Shown: positions 14,916 to 15,749 of the stretch, in pieces | Numbering within the stretch: the stretch's first letter is position 1 | How the letters are laid out: every line of letters begins with the position of its first letter | NCBI GenBank assembly: GCA_910577805.1 | Contig: CAJTOE010000043.1 | Coordinates: 1-15,749, forward strand | Length of the DNA: 15,749 bases | Origin: an uncultured Oscillospiraceae bacterium | GTDB lineage: Bacteria > Bacillota > Clostridia > Oscillospirales > Oscillospiraceae | Reading direction: 5' to 3' | Made by a program: the position numbers and the translations under genes | The notes under the pieces: generated by a model | Databases searched by the model: none | What the model was told of the DNA's origin: nothing | What the model saw: the letters and a program-made list of their open reading frames with translations, nothing else

Positions 14916-15169
14916 GCTTTTTTCAGCGCCTCCTCAAAGGCATTTCGCACCGCGCTCTTGCTTAGCTTGGTGACTGCCTTGCTCTCGTTGATGACCAGCA
15001 TGCTGGAGGAAACCGCGCCGTATTTGGCCACGTATCCGGTGTCCACACCGGAGCGGTAGACGACCACTTCCAGCTGGCCGTCATACTCTTTCGCCAGGGA
15101 TCGAACCAATCCCTCGTAGACCTCACATCACCCGCAGGCGCTGATGTATTCGATGCAGGGGGGCTTCAT
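14912..15169 (-). CDS. saoT: Thioredoxin-like selenoprotein with CGUC (SaoT)
   Basis: Small thioredoxin-like protein of 85 residues, first gene of the operon. The ATG at 15167-15169 has GGAGGAGGGAGAGGG upstream. It reads MKPPCIEYISACG, then TGA (15128-15130), then CEVYEGLVRSLAKEY..., so the active site is CGUC: redox CxxC with Sec in the third place where thioredoxin has Pro. Without read-through the only frame would start inside the fold. The rest is beta-alpha-beta: LEVVVYRSGVD, YGAVSSSMLVINES. The usual cis-Pro before the TLVIN-like strand is Ser here, an open site seen in metal- or thiol-binding relatives. A 6-bp SECIS-like hairpin follows. Likely role: reduce or relay metal and electrons for SaoL or SaoC. 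It ends in ATGA with saoE. Confidence 0.92.
15097..15113 (-). promoter_or_regulatory. SECIS-like hairpin of saoT
   Basis: GGGATT, loop GGTTC, GATCCC: a 6-bp stem (one G-U) starting 14 bases after the UGA, with the loop at 20 bases and G as its first base. This fits the usual bacterial SECIS rules. Confidence 0.75.
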
Positions 15170-15193
15170 CCCTCTCCCTCCTCCGCTTTTTCA

Positions 15194-15255
15194 TTGTGAT
15201 ATGCCATGTCCCCTTGGGCGCCAGTACACGCGCAGGGGCACAATATATCGCACAA
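15194..15255 (-). promoter_or_regulatory. 5'-leader stem-loop of the operon
   Basis: TTGTG...TGTGCCCC at the start of the transcript can pair with GGGGACA...CACAA just before the ribosome-binding site, as two stems (5 bp and 7 bp with a one-base bulge) around an AT-rich internal loop and a GC-rich apex (15214-15235). It could be an RNA control element, or the outer arms an operator. I recognise no known riboswitch. Confidence 0.45.
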
Positions 15256-15256
15256 A

Positions 15257-15285
15257 AGAATATCACGAACATTTCCCCGTGTAAA
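15257..15285 (-). promoter_or_regulatory. Promoter of the selenoprotein operon
   Basis: TTTACA (15280-15285), 17-base spacer, TATTCT (15257-15262), with TG just before the -10. Transcription would begin near 15250, 80 bases before saoT. It is the best promoter found upstream of the 13 genes; I see no strong internal one. Confidence 0.65.
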
Positions 15286-15378
15286 GGTTGTTATTTATCA
15301 TATTTTTCCCCGCTTTTAACACATATCTTGAAATCAAATAAGTCTATTCCACACAGCTCCGATAGAATTTTTCAATAA

Positions 15379-15407
15379 ATAAACCGCCTGTCAAACAGGC
15401 GGTTTAT
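15379..15407 (-). terminator. 12-bp hairpin terminator
   Basis: ATAAACCGCCTG, 5-base loop, CAGGCGGTTTAT. On the minus strand it is followed by TTATTG. It would end transcription coming from the right and insulate the operon promoter; it could also work in the other direction. Confidence 0.75.
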
Positions 15408-15600
15408 GCGCGGAGCGTCAGAAACATGGAGTCTCTCCTAGGCCCCTTTCTCCTTCCAGCGGGTGTGTGATCACGCATGGGCATGCCCGCTAAGAAGATT
15501 TCTTCCTGGCTTATCCCCACCGGCCGCAGAGGGAACCCCAATAAAAACTTCGTAATTTGGACACTCCCCTCTATCTCGCCAGCTCCAAAGATAAAAATTC
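15404..15600 (-). other. Unassigned open stretch, possible gene remnant
   Basis: A minus-strand frame from just after the terminator at 15600 to TAA at 15404-15406 reads ...KFLLGFPLRPVGISQEE, then IFLAGMPMRDHTPAGRRK. It has no start codon with a ribosome-binding site. It ends inside the 15379-15407 hairpin, as real gene ends often do, so it may be the tail of a broken gene, or a dispersed non-coding repeat. I do not recognise it. Confidence 0.3.
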
Positions 15601-15627
15601 ACCCGGGCCACGACATGCGCCCGGGTG
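15600..15627. terminator. Hairpin terminator, possibly bidirectional
   Basis: CACCCGGGC, 10-base loop, GCCCGGGTG: a 9-bp stem followed by TTTTCTC on the plus strand and, on the minus strand, by AATTTTTATC. Confidence 0.7.
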
Positions 15628-15653
15628 TTTTCTCAATAGACCTCTTGCGAAAT

Positions 15654-15749
15654 TAAGCAAGGCGGTCAAAGTTGCAGATAGCGGCAATCAAGGAAAAGCG
15701 GAGAGCAAAGCGCTTTCTGCGGTTACGGTAACGCTCCGAGAGGATACGA
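15654..15749 (-). mobile_element. Transposase C-terminus, probably IS5 family (cut by window edge)
   Basis: The last 31 residues of a minus-strand frame read LSERYRNRRKRFALRFSLI, then AAICNFDRLA, ending at TAA (15654-15656). The YRNRRKRFALRF pattern with a following NF/NFE is the typical end of IS5-group DDE transposases. The bases just outside the stop, AGACCTCTTGCGAAATT (about 15638-15655), look like the terminal inverted repeat. The rest of the element lies beyond the window. Confidence 0.7.

Noticed and set aside
1..15749. CRISPR array, tRNA or rRNA genes, phage or plasmid origin
   Set aside because: I saw no regularly spaced repeats, no cloverleaf or rRNA signature and no replication genes. 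The only mobile-element trace is the transposase end at the right edge.

Overview
The window looks like the chromosome of an anaerobic, GC-rich Firmicute of the Oscillospiraceae type. This is inferred from strong Shine-Dalgarno sites, sigma-A promoters, a VanR/VanS-like two-component pair, oxygen-sensitive Fe-S enzymes and selenocysteine use; I cannot name the species.

Left part (1-4400), AT-richer and patchy: a histidine kinase cut by the window edge and its OmpR-type response regulator (minus strand, good promoter); an HxlR-type regulator broken by a one-base frameshift; a Cys-rich ORF with ACGX-like repeats; then, behind a perfect TTGACA-17-TATAAT promoter, a 22-residue mini-ORF followed by an MFS transporter with a single in-frame TGA at codon 56.

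Right part (4654-15290): a 10.5-kb minus-strand operon of 13 genes, from a promoter near 15257-15285 to a strong hairpin terminator at 4654-4683. In order of transcription: thioredoxin-like CGUC protein (SaoT), membrane permease (SaoE), membrane-anchored protein ending in Cys-Cys (SaoC), substrate-binding protein (SaoB), ABC ATPase (SaoA), DsrE-like protein with CCDRCC (SaoD), two paralogous ABC permeases (SaoP type), a lipoprotein substrate-binding protein, a DUF3343 protein, an HgdC-like activator ATPase, a double-cubane-cluster reductase of the HgdB family, and a MerB-like lyase (SaoL). Four of these genes are cut by a TGA that is best read as selenocysteine: both permeases (at the same alignment position), SaoL (Cys-Sec at the MerB active site) and SaoT (CGUC). 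Restoring the TGA gives full-length proteins ending at TAA or at an ATGA overlap, and two of the sites have convincing SECIS-like hairpins. Simple gene callers would truncate all four.

The gene set matches what I recall as the selenocysteine-assisted organometal (SAO) system, symbols saoABCDELPT; those names come from memory of NCBI family naming and need checking. The inferred job is to capture and import an organometal (organomercurial-like) compound with thiol/selenol ligands, cleave it with SaoL, relay the metal or reducing power through SaoT/SaoD/SaoC, and export the product through SaoE. Less expected are the second permease/binding-protein set and the double-cubane reductase + activator + DUF3343 module inside the same operon, which suggest a low-potential reductive step. 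No selenocysteine insertion genes (selA, selB, selC, selD) lie in the window.

Right edge (15290-15749): a terminator-like hairpin, an unassigned open stretch, a second terminator, and the 3' end of a transposase, probably of the IS5 family.
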